Shown here: piece after piece, positions 1 to 7,802 of the stretch
Numbering within the stretch: position 1 is the first letter of the stretch
How the letters are laid out: every line of letters starts with the position of its first letter
Virus record (IMG/VR): IMGVR_UViG_3300037189_007631
Span: 1-32,550 of that record
Length of the DNA: 32,550 bases
Reading direction: 5' to 3' (one strand)
Origin: a virus
Notes under the pieces: model-generated
Told to the model about the DNA's origin: nothing
Databases searched by the model: none
What the model saw: only the letters and a program-made list of their open reading frames with translations
Made by a program: the position numbers and the translations under genes

Positions 1-156
1 CAAAACACTAGAATCGTTCCTAAGAAAAATAAACTGTTAATATGGCCTGCAGACTGGACTCATACTCACAGGGGGAATCCTCCTATTGGAACTACAGACA
101 AATACATATTGACTACTTGGTTGGTAGAAATAGACGACGATAAAGCTACTCGATGA
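1..156 (+). CDS. 2OG-Fe(II) oxygenase, C-terminal fragment (5' truncated by window)
   Basis: An open frame enters from the left edge in frame 1 and gives 51 residues before a TGA at 154-156. The peptide contains LLIWPADWTHTHRGNPP followed by DKYILTTWL. This is the end of the double-stranded beta-helix of many phage Fe(II)/2-oxoglutarate oxygenases. The His of the WxHxHRG segment is the expected distal iron ligand, and the last strand (KYILTTWLVE) closes the barrel. The proximal HxD motif must lie outside the window. Its stop overlaps the start of the next gene (ATGA), so it belongs to the same operon. The family call rests on the C-terminal motif alone; the substrate is unknown. Confidence 0.72.
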   Translation, partial: QNTRIVPKKNKLLIWPADWTHTHRGNPPIGTTDKYILTTWLVEIDDDKATR

Positions 157-890
157 AAATTAAATTTACTATAGATGATAAAACTGCTCTAACACATTGG
201 AAACCAATCCCAGCTCGAGATTGTTTACCAGAGTGGTATGCTAATATGAGTAAGGCCAAGGATACTTATAGTTTTGATGAAAATGTACTAAAAAGTGTTC
301 GGGCTTGTATTCCTGTAGAGGATTTTTTAACAGCTGGGTATATTCTCAAAGCAACTTACGAAGTTAGAGTAAGTGAAAAGATTGAAAATTTTGTTCCTAG
401 AATGAATATTTTAACTTCTAACACAGTAAGCAATAAAATAAACGACACTAATAAGACCGACGAGATGCAAGGTCTTCATCCTAATAACGCTGTTGGAATT
501 TATGCTGAAAACATGTGTCCGATGCGGTCAACAGAAAAGAAACATCTTGGAAATTATTTTAGATTCGATTCTGAGTGGTCTATACAAACGCCACCCGGAT
601 ATAGTTGTTTAGTGGTACAACCTTACTACTTATTCCAAAACGAATTCAGCATTCTACCTGCTATTATCGATACTGATAAATTTAATCAAAAAATTCCAGT
701 AGTAGGATACTTGACTAAACCTAACACTGAGGTTCGATTCTTTTGTGGTGATCCGTTAGTTCAGATTATACCATTTAAGCGAGACGACTGGGAGTCCGAA
801 TTTACTGCAAATACTATATTAAACAAATCAAAATACTATTTGTTTAATGCTTATAAAAAATTATTTCATTCTAAAAAACAATTTAAATGA
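153..890 (+). CDS. conserved phage-type protein of unknown function, paralogue A
   Basis: A 245-residue protein with no signal peptide or membrane segment. I do not recognise a named family with confidence. It is clearly paralogous to the next gene. Shared elements, in order, are an N-terminal P.PA...PEWY (about residues 18-29), a C(I/V)PV.D....GYI..ATYEV block (52-71), W.I.TPPGYSC (142-152), (I/V)(I/V)DTDK (171-176), GDPLV...PFKRDDW (199-213) and a terminal LFHSKK (237-242). Compared with paralogue B it has about 20 extra residues in the middle (roughly 75-130). The mix of short beta-rich motifs with conserved W, D and R suggests an enzyme or binding barrel, but no catalytic class can be assigned. 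The ATG overlaps the previous stop (ATGA), so the start is probably set by translational coupling. Confidence 0.85.
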   Translation: MKIKFTIDDKTALTHWKPIPARDCLPEWYANMSKAKDTYSFDENVLKSVRACIPVEDFLTAGYILKATYEVRVSEKIENFVPRMNILTSNTVSNKINDTNKTDEMQGLHPNNAVGIYAENMCPMRSTEKKHLGNYFRFDSEWSIQTPPGYSCLVVQPYYLFQNEFSILPAIIDTDKFNQKIPVVGYLTKPNTEVRFFCGDPLVQIIPFKRDDWESEFTANTILNKSKYYLFNAYKKLFHSKKQFK

Positions 891-1597
891 CCAACTTGAT
901 AACATTTTCTACTAGTGATCTGGAAGCAATTGATATGTTTCCGCCAGTGCCTGCTGGAAAAATAATTCCAGAGTGGTACAAAGATACTCCTATTGAAATT
1001 CCAGAAATTGAACCGTATACTAAACCTCACACTCCTACAATTAAGCGGTGTGTGCCAGTGCTGGATTATATGACTACCGGATACATAATACGTGCGACAT
1101 ATGAGGTACAAGTTAAAGAATATGTCGATTCAAATTTTATTACAGACTTTGATTATCGATGCCGGCACACTGATAAACACGTAGGCAAGCACCCGTGGTA
1201 TCAGGCTCAATTTAAAGCCGAGGACGATAAGAAACATCACTATTTTAAAATCAATCAACCGTGGCATATTAAAACACCGCCAGGGTATAGTTGTATGTTA
1301 TTCGATCCTTATTATAGGTTTAGAAAAGAATTTTCAATTTTTCCAGGAGTAGTTGATACAGATAAGCACGACGAACCTATTGGTCTTGTCAGTCTGGTTA
1401 AAGAAAAGTCATTTACAATATCCCCCGGAGATCCATTAGTAGTAGTTTTTCCATTTAAACGAGATGATTGGCAGATGGCTGTTAATCATATTTCAACTAA
1501 AGACGAATGGACTAGATCTAGTTACAAATATCGTCTTAGCACTTACTGGGCTGGAATATATTCTCAATTATTTCATTCTAAAAAAACTTATAGGTAA
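887..1597 (+). CDS. conserved phage-type protein of unknown function, paralogue B
   Basis: A 236-residue soluble protein sharing all the marker segments of the preceding gene: PPVPAG..IPEWYK (19-32), RCVPVLDYMTTGYIIRATYEV (54-74), WHIKTPPGYSC (126-136), GVVDTDK (154-160), GDPLVVVFPFKRDDW (181-195) and LFHSKK (228-233). It also has a His-rich stretch (RCRHTDKHVGKHPW, about 91-104) that could bind metal, but this is speculative. Start and previous stop overlap by four bases (ATGA), the same junction as upstream, which fits origin by tandem duplication. Function is unknown. Its place between 2OG oxygenase genes and a halogenase suggests a role in the same modification process. Confidence 0.85.
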   Translation: MTNLITFSTSDLEAIDMFPPVPAGKIIPEWYKDTPIEIPEIEPYTKPHTPTIKRCVPVLDYMTTGYIIRATYEVQVKEYVDSNFITDFDYRCRHTDKHVGKHPWYQAQFKAEDDKKHHYFKINQPWHIKTPPGYSCMLFDPYYRFRKEFSIFPGVVDTDKHDEPIGLVSLVKEKSFTISPGDPLVVVFPFKRDDWQMAVNHISTKDEWTRSSYKYRLSTYWAGIYSQLFHSKKTYR

Positions 1598-1602
1598 TAA
1601 TC

Positions 1603-2298
1603 ATGTTTTCGTTCTTTTTTAAAAAACCAAAAATTGTTCTTGATTGTTTTACTGCGCATCCGGAAGTAGAAACACTATTTCCTATTTTATACGCAGAAGA
1701 AAGACTTCCTAGTTTTTGGAAAAATTTACCAACTACTATTAAGCACCAGGGGCCTATGCGAGGTACTATGAAAACTTGCCCTGGCGTAAGTACTCTATAC
1801 CGAACTGGATTTATATTGCAAAGTTGGGAAGAGTACTGGATCGGAATAGAAGGTGGCATGTTAAAATGGTTTCCGGAAGAGGAGGCAGAAGGACACCACC
1901 CGAAGCAGTGGGGAGAGTATCTCAAAGGATTTCATCATGTAAAATTAAATAGTCCTTGGAAAATAAAAGAAAAAACAGGCGTTAATTTTCTTTACACTAA
2001 TACATTCTGGCACGATGACGAATTTAAACCATTTGTAGTTAACGGCGTGGTCGATTACAAATATCAACATACTACCAGTGTAAACCTATTAATACCTAAA
2101 ACTATGTTTCCTAAAGATATTACAATTCCTGCAGGTAAAGAATTGGCTCATGTAGTCCCGTTATCAGAGTCGGACATAAAAATTTCAATGCACACTGTAT
2201 CACACGCTGAATATATTAAACAAGTTGGAATTACTCCATTTACACTCAACGGGCAATACTTTAAACGTAGAAAAATTTTAAAAGATAAAGGACTGTGA
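1603..2298 (+). CDS. conserved phage-type protein of unknown function, divergent paralogue C
   Basis: A 231-residue protein. It is the most divergent of the three neighbouring paralogues but keeps the same order of elements: LPSFWK (35-40) in place of PEWYK, a TCPGVSTLYRTGFILQSWEE block (58-77), HHVKLNSPWKIKEKTGVN (111-128) in place of the W.I.TPPGYS segment, VNGVVDYKY (146-154) in place of VVDTD, and PAGKELAHVVPLSESD (176-191) in place of GDPLV..PFKRDDW. The KRDDW and FHSKK ends are lost. The start is supported by AGG overlapping the previous TAA (AGGTAATAATCATG). No signal peptide or membrane segment is seen. Homology to A and B is inferred from motif order and would need a profile comparison. 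Confidence 0.83.
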   Translation: MFSFFFKKPKIVLDCFTAHPEVETLFPILYAEERLPSFWKNLPTTIKHQGPMRGTMKTCPGVSTLYRTGFILQSWEEYWIGIEGGMLKWFPEEEAEGHHPKQWGEYLKGFHHVKLNSPWKIKEKTGVNFLYTNTFWHDDEFKPFVVNGVVDYKYQHTTSVNLLIPKTMFPKDITIPAGKELAHVVPLSESDIKISMHTVSHAEYIKQVGITPFTLNGQYFKRRKILKDKGL

Positions 2299-2299
2299 T

Positions 2300-2932
2300 A
2301 TGCCGGTTAAATCATTATTTCCTACAATAATATACGAACACCAGGGTACAATGCAGGAAATTTTTCTAATACAGGACGAGATTAAAAAAAAGTTACCTCT
2401 AATAGAGCAGACTGACCCGTTTAACAATCCGCCGGGGTGGGAAGACGGAGTACAAACAAATATTAAAGCTCGTTCTAACTCAATTAAAGATTTTGAGCTA
2501 TCCCATTTAAAAAAATATATCGAAAAACACGTTAAAAAATATATCGATCAGACACAAGCTCGACATCCTGTTCCTATTGCTTTACGACATAGTTGGTTTA
2601 ATAAGACAGGTCGGGATCAAGGACAAGATTGGCATCAACACGAAGACGCATATATTTCAGGTACATATTATTATCAGACCACTGGCAACGATGGTATGTT
2701 TATTATTTCAAATCCTACACCGTGGATGCGTCAGGAACTGTTTCCGTTTGGCAATATAGCTGATAGACAATATGACATTAAACCAGCAGTGGGCAAATTA
2801 TTACTATTTCCTGGCTGGCTGCAACATTCTGTAGAAAAAAATAAAACGGATGACTTACGTATTTCTATATCTTTTAATCTCCACAGAGATTACTGGAAGA
2901 ATGGCGAAAGCCAGGATGTAGGCTACATCTAA
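2300..2932 (+). CDS. putative 2OG-Fe(II) oxygenase (2OG-FeII_Oxy_5 / TIGR02466 type)
   Basis: A 210-residue protein, the normal size for this family of small phage Fe(II)/2-oxoglutarate-dependent oxygenases. It begins with the usual LFPTIIYEH strand. The centre has W-H112-Q-H114-E-D116-A followed by I-S-G-T-Y-Y-Y (119-125), matching the HxHxxAxxSGxYY iron-binding signature. The end has GKLLLFPGWLQH (165-176), with H176 as distal iron ligand, and R187 in LRISISFN as the likely 2-oxoglutarate-binding arginine. All expected catalytic residues are therefore present. An AAAGGA Shine-Dalgarno lies just upstream, and the gap to the previous gene is one base. Members hydroxylate or otherwise oxidise unknown substrates. 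The position directly before a halogenase suggests they act on related targets, which is inference. Confidence 0.87.
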   Translation: MPVKSLFPTIIYEHQGTMQEIFLIQDEIKKKLPLIEQTDPFNNPPGWEDGVQTNIKARSNSIKDFELSHLKKYIEKHVKKYIDQTQARHPVPIALRHSWFNKTGRDQGQDWHQHEDAYISGTYYYQTTGNDGMFIISNPTPWMRQELFPFGNIADRQYDIKPAVGKLLLFPGWLQHSVEKNKTDDLRISISFNLHRDYWKNGESQDVGYI

Positions 2933-2941
2933 AACACACAA

Positions 2942-2949
2942 CTAAATAT
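2942..2949 (+). promoter_or_regulatory. weak late-promoter-like CTAAATA element before the halogenase gene
   Basis: The 41-base gap before the halogenase holds CTAAATAT, about 25 bases upstream of the ATG and followed by AAGGA. It resembles the T4-type late promoter box (TATAAATA) with two mismatches. It is the only real gap in the + strand operon, so a secondary promoter here is plausible, but in AT-rich DNA this match is weak. Confidence 0.22.
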
Positions 2950-2973
2950 CCAAAGAGGGATCAAGGACAATTT

Positions 2974-4596
2974 ATGAAAAAACCAATTAAACGTATTATT
3001 ATTGCAGGCGGCGGCAGCTCAGGATGGATGAGCGCAGCCATGCTGTCAAAACAGTTTCCAGACATGGAGATTGCATTAGTTGAATCTCCCGATGTGCCAA
3101 TTATCGGAGTGGGTGAATCTACACTAGGAACTATTAATCAGTATCTAGGATTGTTAGGGCTCAAAGACGAAGATTGGATGGAGTACTGCAACGCTACATA
3201 TAAATTAGCTATTAAATTTAGAAATTTTTATAAAAAAGGCGAAACCTTTTATTATCCGTTTGGCATTAAAGACTTGCAGAATACACAACAAGGTGCTACA
3301 GACTGGTATGTCAAGAAAATAATGAATCCTGAATTGGATGTCAACGATTTTTACGAAAGTGTATACAGTTCAATGCCTATGATCTATCAAAGTAAAATAT
3401 TTGATAATAAAGACGGACAACTTCCTGGATTCAGTTGGCGCAATGATTCTGCCTATCATATGGATGCTACATTGTTTGGTAATTTTTTAAGAGATAAGGT
3501 GTGTATTCCGGCAGGAGTTGTACATGTGATGGCACACATTAAAGAGGTTATTAAAGAGGACGATGGTTATATCAGTGGTCTTAAATTAGATAACGGTGAT
3601 ACGTTAGAAGCTGACTTGTTTATCGACTGCACTGGATTCAGATCACTGTTACTAGAACAAGCCATGGGAGTACCGTTTGAATCATATTCAAGTCATTTGC
3701 CAAATACGCATGCATGGGTAACACATGTTCCTTACTCTATTAAAGAGATAGAAATGGAAAACGTCACTAACTGTACAGCGCACAACAACGGATGGGTTTG
3801 GAACATACCATTATACAATAGAATCGGCAGTGGATATGTATTTTGCAACAAATTTATCAGTGAAGAAGATGCATTGCAAGAGTATAAAGACTATCTAGAC
3901 AGTGAAGAAATGACTGTGCATAATCCAGTAAGAAGCAAACTTTGCGAATTTAGATTAATTCAAATTAAGAATGGCGCTCATGATAGAGCATGGGTTAAAA
4001 ATTGTGTCGGAGTTGGTTTATCTTATGCATTTGTGGAGCCTTTAGAAAGTACAGGCCTGCTAAGTGTTCAAGAACTGTTATTAAAACTATGCGAAACATT
4101 GCACAATAAACAGATCAATAAAATCCATATCGATCATTTTAATTACATAGCCAACTATGTTATGGAAAGTTTCAAGAATTTTGTAACGTATCATTATGTG
4201 TTTAGTTCACGCAGAGATACTCCATACTGGCAACATGTTACTGAAAATATAGAAATGGATCCGTTGATGTTTGATAAAAAATTCAACCAACTACCTCCTA
4301 CTGCTGCCGGTGACTTGGCAATTAAGTTACTTCAAACGCATAGCTTACCAGCAGACCAGAGCATGGGAGGCATGCCTGACATTTTAGTAGGCATGCATAC
4401 ATTACCAATAAGCCCAACACAGATGTCAGTTGTTAAGATGTTGATAGAATCTCGTCATGGTTCAGTTCCTGAGTTTTACACTAGCCAGACACAGGATTAT
4501 TGGGATCAAAAGAAAGAGTATATTAATTCTTTAATGGAGTCTGCTCCATCACATTATCAATATCTTAAAGAAAATATCTATAACGGTAAAGAATAA
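2974..4596 (+). CDS. flavin-dependent tryptophan-halogenase-type enzyme
   Basis: A 540-residue FAD-dependent halogenase of the PrnA/RebH superfamily, at the usual length. It needs reduced FAD, oxygen and halide and makes a hypohalous acid that is passed to a lysine. Visible motifs: the FAD dinucleotide-binding GGGSSGWMSA (12-21), GVGEST (45-50), K77 in TYKLAIKF at the place of the catalytic lysine (K79 in PrnA/RebH), AYHMDA (160-165), FIDCTGFRS (216-224), the halogenase signature WVWNIP (274-279) and VEPLESTGL (354-362), whose E358 matches the active-site glutamate. The enzyme therefore looks intact. AAGGA sits upstream at good spacing, and the stop overlaps the next ATG by one base. A marine phage member, VirX1 from cyanophage Syn10, was reported to halogenate, preferring iodide. 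The natural substrate of the phage enzymes is unknown, and no separate flavin reductase gene is seen here. Confidence 0.93.
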   Translation: MKKPIKRIIIAGGGSSGWMSAAMLSKQFPDMEIALVESPDVPIIGVGESTLGTINQYLGLLGLKDEDWMEYCNATYKLAIKFRNFYKKGETFYYPFGIKDLQNTQQGATDWYVKKIMNPELDVNDFYESVYSSMPMIYQSKIFDNKDGQLPGFSWRNDSAYHMDATLFGNFLRDKVCIPAGVVHVMAHIKEVIKEDDGYISGLKLDNGDTLEADLFIDCTGFRSLLLEQAMGVPFESYSSHLPNTHAWVTHVPYSIKEIEMENVTNCTAHNNGWVWNIPLYNRIGSGYVFCNKFISEEDALQEYKDYLDSEEMTVHNPVRSKLCEFRLIQIKNGAHDRAWVKNCVGVGLSYAFVEPLESTGLLSVQELLLKLCETLHNKQINKIHIDHFNYIANYVMESFKNFVTYHYVFSSRRDTPYWQHVTENIEMDPLMFDKKFNQLPPTAAGDLAIKLLQTHSLPADQSMGGMPDILVGMHTLPISPTQMSVVKMLIESRHGSVPEFYTSQTQDYWDQKKEYINSLMESAPSHYQYLKENIYNGKE

Positions 4597-5138
4597 TGGT
4601 AGCTTGCGCAATTTCAATTCCTCTGTTTACACCTGCCGAGTGTGATGAAATTGTGCAAAACTCATCTCGATGGGTTGAAGGAACTGTTCATAAGTTTGGA
4701 CAGTTCATCACTCAAAAACAGTTTAGAAGTGTGCAGATATGTAACGAAGGTCTATCTGAACAACTGGAAGATCAAATTTTTAGAACAGTGTTTTTGACAA
4801 ATTCTTCAACTTACCGCTATCATTTTGAAGGATATAATAAAAAAGATCCGCCTTTGGTGTTTAGATATTCAGCTGACAGGCAAGATCATTACACATGGCA
4901 CACCGACTCTTTGTCGGGTAACAGCGTTAGAAAATTATCTTTTACTATACAGTTAACTGATCCTGCAGAGTATGACGGCGGTGATTTAGAATTTATGCCG
5001 GCTGTTACTGATAAAAAAATTCGAGAACAGGGTACAATGACTATTTTTCCATCTTATACTGTACATCGTGTGGCACCAGTAACTCGCGGAGTTAGATATA
5101 CCATAGTGGGTTGGATATACGGTCCAGATTTTAGGTAA
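4596..5138 (+). CDS. 2OG-Fe(II) oxygenase, prolyl-4-hydroxylase / PKHD type
   Basis: A 180-residue Fe(II)/2-oxoglutarate dioxygenase. Its N-terminus (IPLFTPAECDEIV) is the typical first helix of the prolyl 4-hydroxylase alpha-subunit fold. The facial triad is H102 and D104 in YTWHTDS, and H157 in FPSYTVHRVAPV. R167 in GVRYTIVGWIYGP is the 2-oxoglutarate-binding residue. The YDGGDLEFM strand (126-134) is also characteristic. Members hydroxylate proline or other residues in proteins, or small molecules; the substrate here is unknown. The ATG overlaps the halogenase TAA (TAATG), so expression is probably coupled to the halogenase. It is the last gene before a strong hairpin terminator. Confidence 0.9.
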   Translation: MVACAISIPLFTPAECDEIVQNSSRWVEGTVHKFGQFITQKQFRSVQICNEGLSEQLEDQIFRTVFLTNSSTYRYHFEGYNKKDPPLVFRYSADRQDHYTWHTDSLSGNSVRKLSFTIQLTDPAEYDGGDLEFMPAVTDKKIREQGTMTIFPSYTVHRVAPVTRGVRYTIVGWIYGPDFR

Positions 5139-5152
5139 TACAAATAACAATT

Positions 5153-5178
5153 AAAAAAGCACCCAAAGGTGCTTTTTT
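5153..5178. terminator. bidirectional intrinsic terminator between convergent operons
   Basis: AAAAAAGCACC - CAAA - GGTGCTTTTTT forms a perfect 11-bp stem with a 4-base loop. Read on the + strand it ends in a six-T run; read on the - strand it also ends in a six-T run. It lies 15 bases after the + strand oxygenase stop and 24 bases beyond the end of the - strand operon, so it can terminate both. Confidence 0.92.
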
Positions 5179-5201
5179 ATTATTGCATTACTCTTTAATC
5201 T

Positions 5202-5831
5202 TTAAGTATTAGAGTTATGATGCTTGTAAGTCATAAAAGGAATAGTAGGGGGCAAATATGGTTCGCCTCCATCTGTGGCCATATTTTCCTGTAGCATTGC
5301 CATCGCCTCTGTGGTTTCTGCCAAGTGCTGAGCAACAGTTTTTAGTTCTACAAGATCAATTAGTGCAGCTGGATCAGTTGGTATTGGATCAGTCCAGGTA
5401 GGATCAGCTAGTAAGTCTTTAAAAATTACATCTGCTTTTTCTTTAATAGCTGTCTGGCAACGTTCTGTGATCCAATTTCGAATATGCGTATGTGGATTTT
5501 CATACATCCAAGCTAGCATTTTGATATCGTCTTCTTCTATATCAAACGTATATTCAGCTACTAAATCGTCTGTAGGGTCGTCTCGCTCAACTGGCGTCCA
5601 GTTAGGATCTTTAGGTGGTAAATTTACTGCTAGAATAATAGCATCACGAGTTGCTGGGATAACAGTAGCACCGCTAGCTTTGAGCTGTTCAATTGCTGTT
5701 GGAAGATATTCATCTTGTGCAATTCTAACTCTCCATTCAACTAGATTATCTATCCAATCTGACGGATCAGCCACTGTGTGCTCCAGCATCTTGCTTTCTA
5801 GTGCTGTTAAAAAAACTGAAAATTGAGGCAT
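5202..5831 (-). CDS. hypothetical protein at the end of the fibre operon
   Basis: A 209-residue acidic protein that I do not recognise. It has no signal peptide or membrane segment. The N-terminal 60 residues look helical (LESKMLEHTVADPSDWID.. LPTAIEQLKASG). The middle is rich in D, E and P (PPKDPNWTPVERDDPTDD). A helical stretch from about 150 to 190 (ALIDLVELKTVAQHLAETTEAMAML, broken here at 20 residues: ALIDLVELKTVAQHLAETTE then AMAML) could form a coiled coil. It is the last gene after three C1q-type fibre genes, the place where phages often carry a fibre-assembly chaperone or an extra fibre-tip protein. That role is inference from position only. A GGAG Shine-Dalgarno lies 11 bases before the ATG, with a late-promoter-like box further upstream. 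Confidence 0.8.
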   Translation of the reverse strand: MPQFSVFLTALESKMLEHTVADPSDWIDNLVEWRVRIAQDEYLPTAIEQLKASGATVIPATRDAIILAVNLPPKDPNWTPVERDDPTDDLVAEYTFDIEEDDIKMLAWMYENPHTHIRNWITERCQTAIKEKADVIFKDLLADPTWTDPIPTDPAALIDLVELKTVAQHLAETTEAMAMLQENMATDGGEPYLPPTIPFMTYKHHNSNT

Positions 5832-5850
5832 GTTTTTGTATTCTCCGTTA

Positions 5851-5858
5851 TATTTATC
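5851..5858 (-). promoter_or_regulatory. late-promoter-like GATAAATA upstream of the 209-aa gene
   Basis: On the - strand this reads GATAAATA, one base from the T4 late consensus TATAAATA. It overlaps the stop codon (TAA) of the previous fibre gene and lies 20 bases upstream of the next ATG, followed by GGAG. The same GGATAA stop context occurs at other fibre gene ends, so part of the match follows from conserved coding sequence. Confidence 0.35.
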
Positions 5859-6822
5859 CTATCAAGTAACCGTTAAAAAACGAGTGACTTGCGTGGAATC
5901 TATTGTTATTGCTGGTCCAGCAGGCATACACGGCGGCATATTCGCCGGCGTTGTAGTAAGTGTCAATCTGCCAACTTAATCCGTGCGGATATGGGCTACC
6001 GTTACCGTGACTCCAAATTCCGTGTGGAGTTCTGCCGCCGCCTGAATTTATGGCGCCGCTTTTACTTAGACCCATGTGCATGTGTCCGGTTGCACTGGTC
6101 CAACTAGTGTCGTTGTGTTGATATGCTAACCATTGGAAATTATAGAAGCCTGAAACTGGAATAGTGTATCTTCCATTGCCGTAATTAAAATTGCTCCCGC
6201 CACGCTCATATCCAGTCCAGCCAAAGCCGCCGTTAATTTCTTGCCAGCCAGTGCCTGCACCTAGTTGATTATTATACAACCAGCCTCCAGTTCCAGTACT
6301 TTGAAACATTGGACTTCCGCTAGCTTGGGCAGTACCTTGCAAGAAACGACCATTAGGGTCAAATCTTGCTCGTTCTACTCCTGCTGTACTAATACGCACA
6401 GTATTATCGTTACCAAAGAAAATTCCAGTATTGGTGTTTCCGCTCAGTGCTATAGCCGGTGCGGACGCACTTCCAGCAGTGGTTCGTAACGGACCACCCA
6501 TAGAAGTACCATTAATGTTTAACGGAGTATATCCCAAATTAGTTGTGGCTGCACCGCTAGCCAATTTATCAGCTCCTATGTTTGCCGATGCACTGATATC
6601 CGTATTGCCTATAGTACGATAGGTCACAGTTCGTGTGCTGAGGTCAACTGCGGCTGCTAATTGACTTGCGCCAATAGCAAGTGGAGCAATGTCAGCTTGT
6701 ACCACTGAGTCAGGCGCCAGTTTTCCGTTGGTCACTGCTCCGTCAGAAATATCCGCTGAGGTAATTGTGTTAGCAACAAACGAATCTGACGCTATTCTTT
6801 TAAAACTGTTGTAGGTTGCCAT
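5854..6822 (-). CDS. tail fibre protein with C-terminal C1q-like domain, copy 3
   Basis: A 322-residue fibre protein and the third of three tandem paralogues. The N-terminus MATYNSFKRI (1-10) is shared with the other two and probably anchors the fibre. A repetitive beta/Ala-rich stalk follows, with DLSTRTVTYRTIGNTDIS (60-77), LGYTP.N..G..MGG.L (96-112) and GNTNTGIFF (128-136). The last ~110 residues look like a C1q/TNF-type trimeric jelly roll: GRYTIPVSGFYNF (217-229), NAGEYAAVYA (291-300) and the closing HSFFNGYLIG (313-322). Such domains form fibre tips that bind host surface structures. The 8-base gap to the previous gene has AGGA overlapping that gene's stop, though at long spacing (AGGATAATAAGATAAATG). 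Confidence 0.85.
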   Translation of the reverse strand: MATYNSFKRIASDSFVANTITSADISDGAVTNGKLAPDSVVQADIAPLAIGASQLAAAVDLSTRTVTYRTIGNTDISASANIGADKLASGAATTNLGYTPLNINGTSMGGPLRTTAGSASAPAIALSGNTNTGIFFGNDNTVRISTAGVERARFDPNGRFLQGTAQASGSPMFQSTGTGGWLYNNQLGAGTGWQEINGGFGWTGYERGGSNFNYGNGRYTIPVSGFYNFQWLAYQHNDTSWTSATGHMHMGLSKSGAINSGGGRTPHGIWSHGNGSPYPHGLSWQIDTYYNAGEYAAVYACWTSNNNRFHASHSFFNGYLIG

Positions 6823-6830
6823 TTATCTTA

Positions 6831-7799
6831 TTATCCTATTAAGTATCCACACCATAGACTATGATCACCGTGTATTCGAAAGTTTGCTGAAAAATAACTC
6901 AACGGAATACAATAGTCACCGGGATTCATGTACACTTCTAAAGTGGACATAATTCCTGGAATATGATTGGCACTGACGGCGTGGCCGTATAAAGTATGGG
7001 GAGATCTGCCCGTTACCCTATCTGTACCAGTGCTACCATTAAGTCCAATGTTCCAGTGAGTGTATCCTCCGCTGTTGTTAGTATCGTTATAAGCATAACT
7101 TTGACTATAAAAGCTGTACCATCCGGCCACGGGTGCTGTAAAACGGCCGTTGGAACTGCAATTATTACCGCCTTTTTGAACCACTTGCCATGCCCAACCG
7201 CCTCCGGACTGTAGATTATTAATCTCAGTCCATCGATTTACGCCGCCAAAGCTATTGCCGTAATACCAACCGCCGTTACCGCTACAATGAAATGCTGGCA
7301 GATTCGGCTGCGTGTGCATGATGTTACTGCCGCTTCTTACAAAATTATTTGTATTACCGGCTGCTGTGCTGATTTGTACTTGATCAGCAGCCGCAAAGTG
7401 TATACCCGTATTAGTGTTTCCGTCACTGACTAAAGATGGAGCACCTGCACTGGCACTAGGCAATCTTAATGAACCAGTTAGTGTAGCTCCTGCGCGATTA
7501 GCAGGAGTGTATCCAAGGGTTGTGGTGATGGCACCACTGGCCAGCTGACTGCCTGCAATAGCGCCATTGGCAAGATCGTTATTGATAATTGCTCTGTAAG
7601 TAACAGTTTTTCCGCTGAGGTCCACTGCACTAGCCAGTTGGGCAGTGCCCACTGCTCCGTCTTGTATGTCCGTTGTGCGAACACTGGCACTAGCAAAGTC
7701 TGCTGTCACAATTGCATTATTAGCCAATGCAGAACCAGTAACTGCTCCGTCAATGATTGCTTCGGTGTTGATTTTCTTAAAACTTGAGTACGTAGCCAT
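6831..7799 (-). CDS. tail fibre protein with C-terminal C1q-like domain, copy 2
   Basis: A 322-residue paralogue of its two neighbours. It shares MATYSSFKKI (1-10), DLSGKTVTYRAIINNDLA (60-77), LGYTPANRAGATLTGSL (95-111), GNTNTGIHF (127-135) and the GGW(Y/L)Y(G/N/A) segment before the tip domain. The C1q-like tip has GRFTAPVAGWYSF (218-230), MNPGDYCIPLSYF (291-303) and HSLWCGYLIG (313-322). Two Cys residues (C297, C318) in the tip are absent from copy 1 at these positions. The start is supported by AGGA overlapping the previous stop (AGGATAAATTATG). It probably forms trimers at the distal tail or baseplate for receptor recognition; the receptor is unknown. Confidence 0.85.
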   Translation of the reverse strand: MATYSSFKKINTEAIIDGAVTGSALANNAIVTADFASASVRTTDIQDGAVGTAQLASAVDLSGKTVTYRAIINNDLANGAIAGSQLASGAITTTLGYTPANRAGATLTGSLRLPSASAGAPSLVSDGNTNTGIHFAAADQVQISTAAGNTNNFVRSGSNIMHTQPNLPAFHCSGNGGWYYGNSFGGVNRWTEINNLQSGGGWAWQVVQKGGNNCSSNGRFTAPVAGWYSFYSQSYAYNDTNNSGGYTHWNIGLNGSTGTDRVTGRSPHTLYGHAVSANHIPGIMSTLEVYMNPGDYCIPLSYFSANFRIHGDHSLWCGYLIG

Positions 7800-7802
7800 A
7801 AT

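Noticed and set aside
866-1925. Antisense open frames at 866-1111 and 1578-1925
   Set aside because: They overlap clear + strand genes with family motifs and have no supporting signals.
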